NCBI GenBank assembly: GCA_025330725.1
Contig: JAIWND010000012.1
Coordinates: 868,001 to 932,000 of the forward strand
Direction: 5' to 3'
DNA length: 64,000 bases
DNA from: Chlamydoabsidia padenii
Lineage: Eukaryota; Mucoromycota; Mucoromycetes; Mucorales; Cunninghamellaceae
Positions 32,996-44,138 of this stretch are shown piece after piece. The notes below the pieces were generated by a model. That model was not told the origin of the DNA. It saw only the letters and a list, made by a program, of their open reading frames with translations, and searched no databases. The stretch's first letter is position 1. Each line of letters starts with the position of its first letter. The translations under genes and the position numbers were made by a program.

Positions 32996-35900
32996 ACTCG
33001 TCGTCAGAGCCAATATAGTCGTCGTCGTCAGAATCAGAGTCATCCACACTATAAAAAGTCATATCTTGTGATGAGGTTTGGTACTTTTCGATTGCTGCTC
33101 GATCCAGTGGTGTGTCATCGGTAAAGTTATGTTGACGTCGTGCCAAAGGACAAAGAATATCAGTCAAGATCCATGGGAAGCTGAGGAGGAGAATGTCGTA
33201 TTGCTTGGTACGCTCGGTTGGATGATAGGTGACATAATACCAAGCCGCTGCCTTTGCTTCTTTTCGGGTAACCATTTCAGGAGAATCACGTTGTGTCGAA
33301 GTTGGCCCAAACATAGTCGGTGGACTTGATTCCATTTTGGTCTCGAATTCTTGATTAAACAGTTGACGATAATGTTGTTGTAGCGCGTCCATTGCCTTGA
33401 TCATTCTTTGACGAAGTATTGCCTTGCCCTGCCGTGCGCTGAGACGTTGTCGGGAGTCGTCCACCACTGCACCCGAGATCAATTCTGCCTCCGTAGCGAT
33501 TCCATACTGGCCCATAAGGGTTCTAATGTCATGGCCATACCTGTTCTTGAGATCGCGGGCTTCGATGATGTAAGGTTCCATGTCTGCCACCTTCAGTCGA
33601 GGGTCATAAACAATACGGTCACAGTTCTTCAGCATCATTTGTTCGGTATATTTCTGATAATGTGATGGCGAAATCACTCGATAAAGTTGTCCTTGAATGT
33701 CATTTGAATGATATGATGTTGTACCAGGAATTTCCATGTAATCGGGATAATCGGTTTTTTCCAGACTGGGGTCAATAGATATAGAGCATCGTGTAGTAAT
33801 GTAATCTATATCGTGTCCATATTTATATAATAAATTTAAAATAAACAAAGAGTCAGCATTCCCTTATTCATAAGTGTCTTATTATAATACCTTTAGCATC
33901 CGCATACTGAAGGGCCAGTCTAATACAATTGCTATCCTGAGAGTTGTAGCCCAATTTATCAGCAGTCAGAAGGTAATGTCGGAGCAGAGTGTCTTTGTGA
34001 TCATTGCGCAGGTACTTCATAAACGATTTAATTGCTTTTGGTGGTGTCATCTTTGTTGATTGTTGTATATCTTGACTCGTTAATTCCCTATCATTTATTG
34101 TTTTGGCCAATTTCGAATAGATTTGCAGATTCGTATCCCAAATGATCCTAATTTAAAAGAAATAAGTTGAAAAAAAAAAAAAAAAGTGAGAATGGGACAT
34201 CACACTGGGTTAATAAACTTACGTAAAGCGCCGCCCATCGATATTACCGTCCACATGTTGGCGAGGAATATCATCGACCTGTTTAGAAGAGATCACAATA
34301 ATATCACACCAATGTCGTAATTTAGGATGATCCACAGCTTCAAAGATACGAATATCGCCAGAATGGATACAGGGTTGATTGACCACAAAACAGGGACCAG
34401 TAATTTGTTTTCGCTTTGATAGTTGTCCAGATTGCAGATCAGATATTTGACAAAACAGTTCACCTGGTTCCAATGTATTTGTATCATCCATAATAACCAT
34501 TAGTCGAGCACCTTTTGACACATGCAGTGCCGCATCCTTTTTCATTTCGATTAGTCGTCTTGTCCGGAAGACCCATAGCATGTTGAGCAAAAAAGGATCA
34601 CGTCTTGTAAGGAATCCACCGCTAATCATGTCCCTCATTATTTGTATTCCGGTATGATCGGTGCTGGTGAAAGTCTTGAGGTATTCTGTTGCAGTTGTAG
34701 GATCACTGAATGCACTGTTCATCATCGCCATAGAGTGTTGTATCATCGTTAAAAAGATATGACCAGAGACACCAAGAGACGTAAGAAGAGTAATCAGTGT
34801 TCGGTCGAGGAAGGCAGGTGCATATGACGAGGTCTGGACAACTTCTAGGTCCGTAGGTTTCTTGTTGAATACAAAATGACTAGGCCGAATCTGTATTTTC
34901 GTCTTCTTGTTGCCAATAAAGTTAGATAACGCCAAAACACCAAGACAACCACCTAAACTATACTGTATCGCACTGGGAGCATTATCCAAAGCCAAAGATC
35001 GCATGATTTCCCAAGCAAACTTTGGAGATATCTTGCCAGATACATGTCGTACCTTGTTGTTGTGATTATACCAGTCGTCAATCCATTCAATCGAATTGTC
35101 CTCCGGTTTCGTTTGTCGAGTTTGCTGCTTTGTTTCTTGTTGAGAAGGTCGCTGCCATCGCCCACCCTTTTTCTTGCCCCTTTTCTGCTGTTGCTTCTGT
35201 TGTTGTTGTTGTTGTTGTTGCTGTTCATCATTATTCTGTGCTTGTTGATCGATATTGTCTATTGTTGTTTCACACATGGGTATAGGTTGACTAGGTTGAA
35301 AACAAATGTCTGTTGCTGCTACGTACTGATCCAAATTTGTCAACGCATCGACATCCAGCATACTTCGTAAAATGTCGTCAGTTGAGAGCGTTGTTGTCGA
35401 TGCAAAAAACCAGCAGCTGTGATAGGAGAGTTGTGTCGAATCAAAAGCCAGGAATTTGTAATGTCGATCACCTATCTTGATACCATTGTTCAAAACACCG
35501 CGTATTCGATGTTTGAGAATGTCTTGGTTGTACTGATCCCTATTGATAATGTCCCAAGGTAGTATTTGAGCTAGTGAGGATTGATCGTCTTCCACAAATG
35601 TCACCCGTAAAAATCGATCTGCATGAGCAATGTATTTTCGTATGGTGCGATTGGTTTGTTCCATTGCCGGTGGTTGTAATATAAGAGATGTTGGTGTAAC
35701 CAATGCCGAGGAAATCATACAGAAGCCGTCAGGCACAGTTGACTCGGTGTAATGTGTTGTTGATTTCATTCTTTGCCAGGCCGATGAGAAGGCAGCCAGT
35801 GCATTGTACTTCATGGTGTTTTCCAAGATAATCAGGAGTAAGATTCTGCACCCAATAGAGACATCCAATTGTTTAAGTCGATCATAAAAAGCATCACCCA

Positions 35901-37099
35901 GAGTATATTGATTGAGACATCTGTTTGTAATAGCGCATTCCAACATGTATAAAAGCTTATAATCCAAAACACGAGCACGATCGGTGTGATTGTAAAACAG
36001 TTTTTGCTTTTTCCCAGGGACAACAGAGATTGCAGTTGACCTTTGGTAAATAAGAGAGGCCTGAAGGAGTCCGTTTTTCAAAAGATGTCGCACAGCAATT
36101 TCGAATTCAGGTGAAGCAGTATCCTTTGCACCAATTTCCAAACGATAATCGGTCCAAGCACTCAAGTTCACTTGATTACTAGAATCGCATAATGTGACAG
36201 GTTCTTGTAAATGTTGATTATCGTCTTGCACAGCTGGTAATTCCATATAAAGCTCAGTTGAGCGCCTCCAAACATTCTTTTTTGCATCATGATCAAAGTA
36301 TTCTTCCCAAAGCCGAGGTGGATGCCGCAAAGAGATGGTGATGATGGCAGCAGATTGAGGTGTTGTTTCCATTATAATTTCCCTTGAGAGACATGACCAA
36401 GGAAAGTCTAGCTTGTACGTTACGCCGAGGTGATGGAATCCAATTTGACAAGTCTGGTATTGAGTGTCAACAGTAAACCGACCAAGTCGAGTAGCCCTCC
36501 ACATTTCTTGATAGATATTAGGCCTAGTGAGAGTGCCAACCAAAATATTGTGTACCTTGATATATGTTTGCTTTGCATTTGATGTCAGTCGATTAGCTGT
36601 ATCTGGTGACTTGTCGATTTTGTCATCCATTTGGATAAAATCAGTTTGTATCAGATTGTTGTCCAGTACTAAATGTTTACCACCAAAGTTGGAGCTGAAA
36701 GGCGCAATGCTAATAGAAAAGTATAAACAATATTAGTAACTTGATCAAACAAGATGTGGTGATAACGTTGACTTACGCAAAGTGGACGAGAGCTGTAGAG
36801 TCAGGTTTACCATTGGCGCCTTTGTTAATAGTAATCTTGCGTATGATCCCATATTTTGAGAATAATCCTTCAATAGCTTTTCTTGTTGTGGTTGGTTTTA
36901 GGTTTGTAACCAAAAGATATTTGCTGATGGGCTCGGGATTAACAGTTTGTGTTGATATTGGTTTTGGAGGTTGGATGGGCACAGTTGTATGAGTGGATGG
37001 ATTCTGGTTACCATTATCTAGATCAATAAGAGTGTCAAAGTTTTGATCCCAGGGTGCATCTGGTAATTTGTCCAAATATTCACCAAACGAGAGAGTCAT
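32763..37099 (-). CDS. Cellular RNA-dependent RNA polymerase homologue with degenerate catalytic loop
   Basis: Eukaryotic RdRP of the RNA-silencing type (QDE-1/Rdp1/RDR group). Exons 36777-37099, 34223-36709, 33891-34147 and 32763-33805 give 1369 aa. An RRM-like region lies at about residues 60-125 (KYLLVTNLKPTTTRKAIEGL). The RdRP core shows VSGKISPKFAWEIMRSLAL, PSAIQYSLGGCLGVLALS, LMVIMDDTNTLEPGELFCQI and FVVNQPCIHSGDIRIFEAVD. At the site of the invariant GGDLDGDxYFVIWD this protein has DGNIDGRRFTIIWD (about residues 926-940): only the middle of the three metal-binding Asp remains. Flanking sequence is well conserved and no alternative splice restores the motif. A Gln-rich/basic linker sits in mid-protein, and the C-terminus has a long Asp run coded by a CAT/TCA-type repeat. 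Probably catalytically inactive as an RdRP; a regulatory or RNA-binding role is inference. Confidence 0.88.
32952..32993 (+). repeat. Trinucleotide (TCA)n repeat coding for an Asp run in the RdRP homologue
   Basis: About 13-14 near-perfect TCA units; read on the minus strand they encode consecutive Asp residues in the acidic tail. Confidence 0.85.
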
Positions 37100-37441
37100 A
37101 ATCCAGTAAGAGGAAAAGAAGGAAGTGTTTTGAGTTTTTTTTTTTTTCGGGTGTCTTAAAACAAGCGGCGTTTGAAAAATGTGCATATTCAAGTTGGCCG
37201 TGTTCCAACAGCAATGAGTTATCTAGTTGGTGAATGACTCTATTGAATCCACTCTCTCGATATTTATTTCACTTTTAGGCACCCCTTTTATTATCGTTGA
37301 CCATCCGTTTGTTTTATGCCCATGTTAATTATTCCATTTAGACTGTCCATTGGCGGAATTTGAAATAGTATCATGTCTATAATTTTCATATCCCCCTCTT
37401 CCTTTTTTTTTTTTTTTTTATTCTTCTTCTTCCTTTAACCA
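37100..37441. promoter_or_regulatory. Divergent promoter of the RdRP homologue and RTC5
   Basis: 342 bp between the two start codons. Contains GCGGCGTTTGAAA at 37163-37175 and GGCGGAATTTGAAA at 37352-37365, both near-matches of the recurrent element, each within about 90 bp of one start codon. A T-run and TTCTTCTTC precede the RTC5 start. Confidence 0.4.
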
Positions 37442-39442
37442 ATGGGTCAATCCAACTCTTCAGAAACCAACTCAACACCAGTGACAACATCAAATGAATC
37501 TAAATTGATCTCAAGCCAGTCAACTTCTGGCAGTGGTACACCTAATGATATACCTTCTTTAAAACGGAAAAAGTCGATTCAACAAGTGAAACAAAAACTT
37601 ACACGATCTGAACTACTGGCCTTGCACCACACCTTCCAACACTTGAAAACAACATCTTCTGACCATGGGGACTTTATTGAACCAAAAGGTTTTTTGGTAT
37701 GTACTTTTCTAACTTTAGCAAAACACTTTATACTTACAGCATCTTTACTTTTGTTTATATAATAGGAACACTTACATCTGCCACTGACTTTGGAGCCTGC
37801 TGGTATCTTACTATTCAAATCCTTCTCTCGACTTGGTGCCTATCCGAACTGCGATCTTATCTCAGCACCCATACATTTATCTTGGAACTCATTCTTAACT
37901 GCATTTGCCGTATTAACTGGTAAACTGGACGATCCCAAGAATGACAGCACTGTATTCGAAACCACTTTCTTCAACTCGTTGGCCATTTTACCACGCCCGA
38001 CTTTTACAACACCAGCGACAATACCAATAACGGAGGCAGCGACAAATAAAAATGAAATGGACGATCACACGCAACCTAATCAGATTACTAGCACCAGCGC
38101 CACAGCCGGATACACATTGGCAGATTTTGGAATACAGTTTGATGACGATGATATGGCTGGATTGGAAGGTGATGAACAGACAACAGATCCACAAGATACT
38201 CTCAAAATTCTGCGTAACGATTTGAAGGAACTATTCATCTTGGCATTGTGGATTGTCCATGCCGAACATGCCGAACAACTAGCTGCATCACCTGACATTG
38301 ACTCTATTCGACAATTGGCGGACACTCTTACTAATACAATCTACAGCATTGATAATCACTCCACCAGCACTACAACCACAGGCAATAAAAACGACGACGA
38401 AGACGAAGATAGCAGCAACTGCATTTCACACCGTGCTTTTTGTGCCTGGAAATCACGAAATGCTCCTTATTTATTCAAGACCATACAGTCCTTTATCTAC
38501 ACCCGCTTTGCCATGAACACACCAAACATGACAGCAAAACTATTGGTCGAGGATCAACATGAAGATGCAATCTGCGACGACACTTCTTCTTTACGAACCA
38601 TCGATCTAGTACTCAGCCAAGACATTGCACCTTTACCAACCGACACTGACATATTGGATACCAACAGCTGTGCTCTTTTATCTTGGTGTCTTCCTCCGGT
38701 TTATCTTACAACAAAGCAATGGGGAAGATTATACTCTGGTGACAAGGATGGCTTCTCAATGAATCGATTTGAAAATCATGTCTTCAAGTATCCCGGACCT
38801 ACTTTATTGGTGATGGAAATCCAGGTGACTCATTACAACCACGGTGGCAGCAGCAAGAAGGTGTCTGTGGGGAATGATAAAGACATAAAGTTGACTCTTG
38901 CATTACTGATTAGCGAACCATGGAAACAAGGACGGAACTATTGGGGCACAGACCAGACCTTTTTATTGGAACTGCAACCTCGATTCGAACTCTTCAAGGC
39001 TACCGGGAGAAATCAACAATATGTGTATTACCAACAACAAATCGGACTCGCTTTTGGTGGCACCACGACTCACCCTCCTCCTCGTAAATTGGCATCCGGT
39101 GATATGGCGGGCGATGGCTGTGTACTCTTTTTGGACAACACTTTACAGACGGGACGATATTATCACGAAAAATACCCAGTAGCTCCCACATTTGAAAAAT
39201 CACAACAAAACCAAGATCCTTTCGACTATGGATTCGACATTGAACACTTGGAAGTCTTTGGTTTGGGCGACGAAAAGATGACGCTTGCTCAAAAAAAGGC
39301 GTGGGCCTTTGAACATCAAGATGCGACTCGACGTGCCGGCGTGCAAATACGGCAACAGGATGGGCAGGTGGACAAAGAAATTCTGATAATGGCTGGAATC
39401 ATTCAAGACGACCATCATCATAACCAACGGGATCAACACTGA
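37442..39442 (+). CDS. RTC5: TLDc-domain protein, Rtc5-like
   Basis: Two exons (37442-37696, 37766-39442) give 643 aa (yeast Rtc5 is 567). The start MGQSNSSE fits an N-myristoylation signal, as in other Rtc5 proteins. An EF-hand-like N-terminal helical part (LTRSELLALHHTFQHLK, then LPLTLEPAGILLFKSFSRLG) is followed by an acidic, Thr/Asp-rich loop near residues 195-300. The C-terminal TLDc domain shows CLPPVYLTTKQWGRLYSGDK, FENHVFKYPGPTLLVMEIQ, WGTDQTFLLELQPRFELFKA and, near the end, FDYGFDIEHLEVFGLGDEKM. In yeast Rtc5 binds the vacuolar V-ATPase and promotes its disassembly; I infer the same here. It is divergent with the RdRP homologue. Confidence 0.9.
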
Positions 39443-39657
39443 TTATTAGTGTCGTAAGGATTATTAGTTAGTATATCACTGTTTTAGTTAAAGCTCATTT
39501 TAATATTTTAATAAAGTATTTACAATTTGAATATTTATCATGATCATTTTTTTTTCCTTGTCTTCTTCATATATGTGCATAGGTGTGGAGGGGTGGGGCG
39601 TGTGAACAGTGCATGAATGGGCGGGGAAAGAAAAAAATTAAACTATTGTGTAGGTAA

Positions 39658-41004
39658 TCAGTGATTAAGAGTCCAATGATCATCAGGAGATAAACATAAA
39701 CTTTGCATAGCAGTGGTATAGATGTTTGCTGTATGAATAGTGTCAATCAACTGAGACACTGCCTTGACTTGATCTTGATCGTGCTGCTCGGATGGTAGTA
39801 AACAGGGGAGTCGAATCGTGGGCGGGTCTTCCCATGTGCTGCACAAGGTAGATGATGATCCATTAAAGTGACAGAGATAGACAATCCATAATAGTCGGCA
39901 TAGCCATTCATTATCCTGATAATCATTGGCAGCATCTACCGTCGTTCGGGAATAATGCTCTAATACTGAACTAGCATGTTCCAAAAAAGGTTCGTTCGGT
40001 TGACCGAGTGTTTCATGATATTTGTAAAGTATCAGCAGGGTTTGCGCTGAGATGAGATCATTGATTCCACGAGCATGCAAGTGAGTAAGTGCCTTGATAT
40101 AATACTCATGTGAAAGATTCATTGTGGATGGTTGGTGTTGATCATAGTAATAAAGAGAGGATAGGGCGAGGATGGCATACTTTATGCATGATGGAGCGGA
40201 GTGGCGGAGATTCAAAGATAGGACAGGAAAAGAATGATGGATTCGTTCAAAGTAAAGATGAAAAAGATTAGACTCGAGAGTGATGGTGGATGATGATGAT
40301 GATGCCAATAACTGGGGTTTAATTTCAATTGGATCCATCAAGGATACCGAATGTAATGGTGTTTCATCATGCGACGGAGCGGCGTTTGAATTCCAGGGGT
40401 AAATGTACCCATCTGCATAATCTGTGTGTAGTGAAGGTGTTGTGGCTGCAGAGGAAGAAATAGAATGTGACAATAGTGATAACGGAGGAGTTATCGGTAG
40501 CTCTGTTTCTTCCTGTTGCAAGTAAATATCAGGAAGTTCAATTTTCCACTGTCCTACAAAGTGGGTTGATCCTTGTGTAGCAGTATCCTCAAATGATTGT
40601 GAATCGGATTCATCTGATAAATCAATACTGACTTCATATTTGTTTATGGACGAAGAAGACCTAGGTGATGCTGTACGGTTTTGACGACTCACCATGGGAA
40701 CTCGGCGGCGTTGGTTTAACTTGATCGAATGATGCCGACGGTTTAATTTTTCATATCCCGATTTTTCGTTTACCGACACTTGGCATGATGAAGCTGAAGG
40801 GATGGATGGTACAATGGTCGAGGAAGTAAATTCACATACCTTATTGTGTTTCCTGCAACTCGAGCAAGGGCCTGATCCTGGTTTGCCAATATCACATCTA
40901 GTTGTAAAGAAAGAGCGGCTTAGTGAACCAATACAATTCATAATAAAGGAGAAAAGTTGCAAAGCCAAAATGGAAAGCACCTGATTGGTCACAATCCCCT
41001 CCCT

Positions 41005-41051
<47 letters not shown>

Positions 41052-41184
41052 CCTCCTCGCCTTACTTTGATTTCCGTTTACGACAGTCAGTACAGGCTTG
41101 AGCGACCTTGATCCTTTTGTAATAGTCAGGATCATTGATGTCCACAAAGAAGTATTGGACTGGTTTCTTTTTACGTTGTAGCAT
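39658..41184 (-). CDS. Zn(II)2Cys6 fungal transcription factor
   Basis: Two exons (41066-41184, 39658-40897) give 452 aa. The binuclear zinc cluster is split by the intron: ACTDCRKRKSK in exon 1 continues as CDIGKPGSGPCSSCRKHNKV in exon 2, with all six Cys in place. A basic/Ser-rich stretch follows (HSIKLNQRRRVPMVSRQNR), then an acidic region, then a fungal-specific factor region starting near LFHLYFERIHHSFPVLSLNL, with KYAILALSSLYYYDQHQPS. This middle homology region is short and ends at the stop after DDHWTLNH. Target genes cannot be told; the LYFxxxHHxFPVL pattern is shared with many factors. The intron contains a 45-T tract on the plus strand. No good copy of the recurrent element is seen upstream. 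Confidence 0.9.
41007..41051 (+). repeat. Poly-T tract of 45 bases in the intron of the Zn2Cys6 gene
   Basis: Uninterrupted T run; on the gene's strand this is a 45-A run just downstream of the donor site, so it cannot act as its polypyrimidine tract. Confidence 0.9.
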
Positions 41185-41943
41185 AGTTAATTGGCGAAAG
41201 AGTAGTATGAAGAAGGGATGGGAAGGGAAATTATCAAGGAAAGAGATAAAGGAAAACAAAAGAGGTGACTTTAAATAAGAAAAAGAGAGAGACTTCAAGG
41301 AGGAGAGCACGTCTTTACACTTCATGTGTGAAGAAAGAGAGTCCTGTGGGTCCAGACCAGACCTCTTGGTGTTACCCTTTTCATTCAAGATCTCTGACCC
41401 TGAAAAAAAAAAAAACGACACTTCATTGGATTTCCTAATTGGGGCGACGCCTAGCAACCCCCTCTTTTACTATTTTGACAGATGGAGGTCTTTTTCAATA
41501 TAACTTTTATTAATTGATTTCCTTTTAAGAAACAATATTACAGAAGATGGTTCGAATGATGGTTCACCTTCAAGAATGAAGAGACATTTGAAATTTCACC
41601 GATTGCTATGAAGTGCTATTGTTGCGGAGGGCTATGATAGGCTTATGATTACATACACCCTCAATATAAAAGTGTACCTTACTAACCTATGGACTGTATT
41701 ATACTACGTTTTCATTTTATATTACCTCTTTACAGCAGTTTATACTATCTTGTATGGGTGACCTTATTCCCATTTTGAAGATATATAAAAGGGGGAAGAC
41801 TTTGATTGGTTAATATCATTTCAATTCCCGCCGAACCTGCATATCCTTCCTTTTTTTTTTAGGTCACGGCTCTTTTCCTTCACGGCCTTTTTTTTTTTTT
41901 TTTTAACTCACGATTCAACTGGCACTGCTTCAAGAATTCTTGA
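41185..41943. other. Intergenic region with element TTTCAATTCCCGCC (41819-41832)
   Basis: Left part is the Zn2Cys6 promoter and leader. The element TTTCAATTCCCGCC lies 112-125 bp before the ATG of the decayed gene at 41944, with T-rich runs between, which is the layout seen at live promoters in this window. Confidence 0.4.
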
Positions 41944-43266
41944 ATGGAAAATATAGTAAGACAAACAATGACAATACCTTCTAATGACAATCAAAACTAA
42001 CTTGTACTTCTTTTGTAGTTGGACTTTGTCGATGGTGACCACAACATTAACAGCCACTTATTGATGAACGAACAAGGCATGAACAATCAAGGCTTTTGTA
42101 ACTTTATGTGGTGTTATGATAGATCTATTGACTGATGCTGCCGATATGGGTAAAAATTGAACATTCCAATACTTATGCTAGTTTGGGTTTGGCAAGTGCC
42201 TTTTGCCACCTAAATAAACACGTCAATATCTTACCAACTATGGTTTTTTTTTTCGTTTTTTGTTATTCTAGTCATGACTGGCAGGTGGATGCAATCTTTT
42301 GACGAAAACAGTGCCGACAAATAATCTTATATTGGAACTCTGGCACACTTGAACAAAACAACTTGTATGGCGACTTGATCTTTATCTGTTAATGTTGGAC
42401 CCTTATATCACAGACATTGATTGCATAATCTTGGATGGACAATGGTAATATATAAAGAAAAATAAAAAAAACAGGTATGCTCACAAACTCAGCCTTGTTC
42501 TCTGTATACTAATCATAACCACTTTGCTTTCTTCTCCAGATAATTGGTGGCTATGTATGAACCCTGTGACTGACACTAATTCACCTTCTTAATGGGAATC
42601 AAGCTTTATGCATGCATCACATTCCTTTTTGTCAAAAGGTAGGTGGTATATGATTATCTCGGTCTTCTTATTTTGGTTCACATTATAGTTACCCAGATAA
42701 TCGATTACCGTGATATTATACCGAACATCAACAACAAAAACAACAACAACAGCGCCAATGCCAATCTTATCTTGTCTAAAAGAACAATGCAAGCTAATAA
42801 AGACATGGGGGATCGCTATCATATTATCAAAAACTGAATGGCAAATGGAATCCGGCTGGCGAACCTTTATTCGGATCTCCATCAATACTACTGGTCCATT
42901 TGGTATTGGGGGTATAAACATGAGCTATGTGGGGTAATTGTAAGTCTTAAACTAACAAATACCACTTTTTTTTTCCCATGAATATGATTTAACTAACTTT
43001 ACTTTTAATTATCAGTTAGGCAGGTTTATATATAACAAGGCACGAAAGCACTTTGATCAGCATCAAATTTTGTGGGAACATCAATCATGATCGACTACTG
43101 ATCAACCACCAATACGAAGATGAGTAATTTGACAATGAACATATCAACATCAACCTCACCAATCATCATCCTTACAACATCGTCAACGGAATCGAGTATC
43201 ACTTTGCTTAGATCAACACGCCAAAGCAGGACGATCAACCTTCCACTCTCAAGGATCAGCAGGTAT
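41944..43266 (+). pseudogene. Probable decayed protein-coding gene, family unknown
   Basis: Several exon-like blocks bounded by GT and AG sites look coding but carry stops or shifts. One block near 42019-42129 reads LDFVDGDHNINSHLLMNEQG and ends in a stop, after which TDAADM continues in another frame. A second near 42350-42444 reads TKQLVWRLDLYLLMLDPYIT. A third, 42697-42940, reads IDYRDIIPNINNKNNNNSAN with a single TGA before MANGIRLANLYSDLHQYYWS. A fourth near 43084-43262 includes INLTNHHPYNIVNGIEYHFA between stops. Asn-rich composition is like that of disordered fungal regulators. The promoter-type element at 41819 supports a former gene. Alternatively it is a rapidly evolving gene whose introns I failed to place. 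Confidence 0.35.
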
Positions 43267-44138
43267 GTAATTCAGTAACGTTTGGATTGCTTACGGATGG
43301 TCATCCGGACAAAAGACAAGGAATATGGATGTATCAAGCGGACAGACAGGCACACTCCTTCATTGTTTGCTTTTTTTTTTTTTTTGTTTTGATTTTACCG
43401 CTTTTGGGATGGATGTGATTCGATCGCCGAACAACTAGGATGGCATAGGATCTCACTCGAAGCAACTGGAATTTGACCTTGGAAACTACATCCAGTTAAA
43501 AATAGCAAATACATAGTGTAGTCTCTTTTTAATGCAATGAACAATAAAAGTAGTCTTTTTTTTTTTTACCCTCATCACTCAATCCCTGTATGTCCTCGGA
43601 AGGCATGCCGAGGAGTAGCACTACAGTACAGTATTCCCAGAATATTGATTATACACAAATATGTATGCAGACACAAAATACATATACACTAATAGCATTA
43701 ACTTTTTTGTCGTGTCTAAAGGTTTATTGTTTATATAGACATATAGTGAAGGTGAAGGGTTTGTGGCCCTTTACAGGACTCCTTAATCATTTCATTCCCC
43801 GCCGCTCTTTCTTTGTCCTCTATGTTTTGTACATCAAGTATACAATACATCAATATTACTACCTTTTGTACATAGGCAGTTGATATCCAAGGTCAAGCTC
43901 TTACAAGTATCGACTTGTTAAGTTGTAGGGGATTGTCCCTTTCTCGATAAATTAAAAACGGAAAGATCCCGTGAGCTCCTGTCACTGGTCGGCGGGACTT
44001 GAATAAAACAGGAGTTAAAAAAAAAAAAAAAGTGGAAAAATAATAACAGACCTTCCTCTTCCTTCTTCTTTTGTTAATTACATTCTACCATCTTTATATC
44101 GCTTCGGCAATTTTGATACATTTTCTTAAATCAAGTTA
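43267..44138. other. Intergenic region; promoter of the F-box gene at right end
   Basis: GGCGGGACTTGAA lies at 43991-44003, about 136 bp before the F-box gene start. A further orphan ATTTCATTCCCCGCC lies near 43790-43804. A 31-codon open stretch at 43278-43370 (VTFGLLTDGHPDKRQGIWMY) may be a further piece of the decayed gene. No other feature seen. Confidence 0.4.

Noticed and set aside
34148..34260. Missed splice site that would restore the RdRP DLDGD motif
   Set aside because: No sequence between 34148 and 34222 encodes the motif, and using the internal GTAATA as donor breaks the frame into exon 3.
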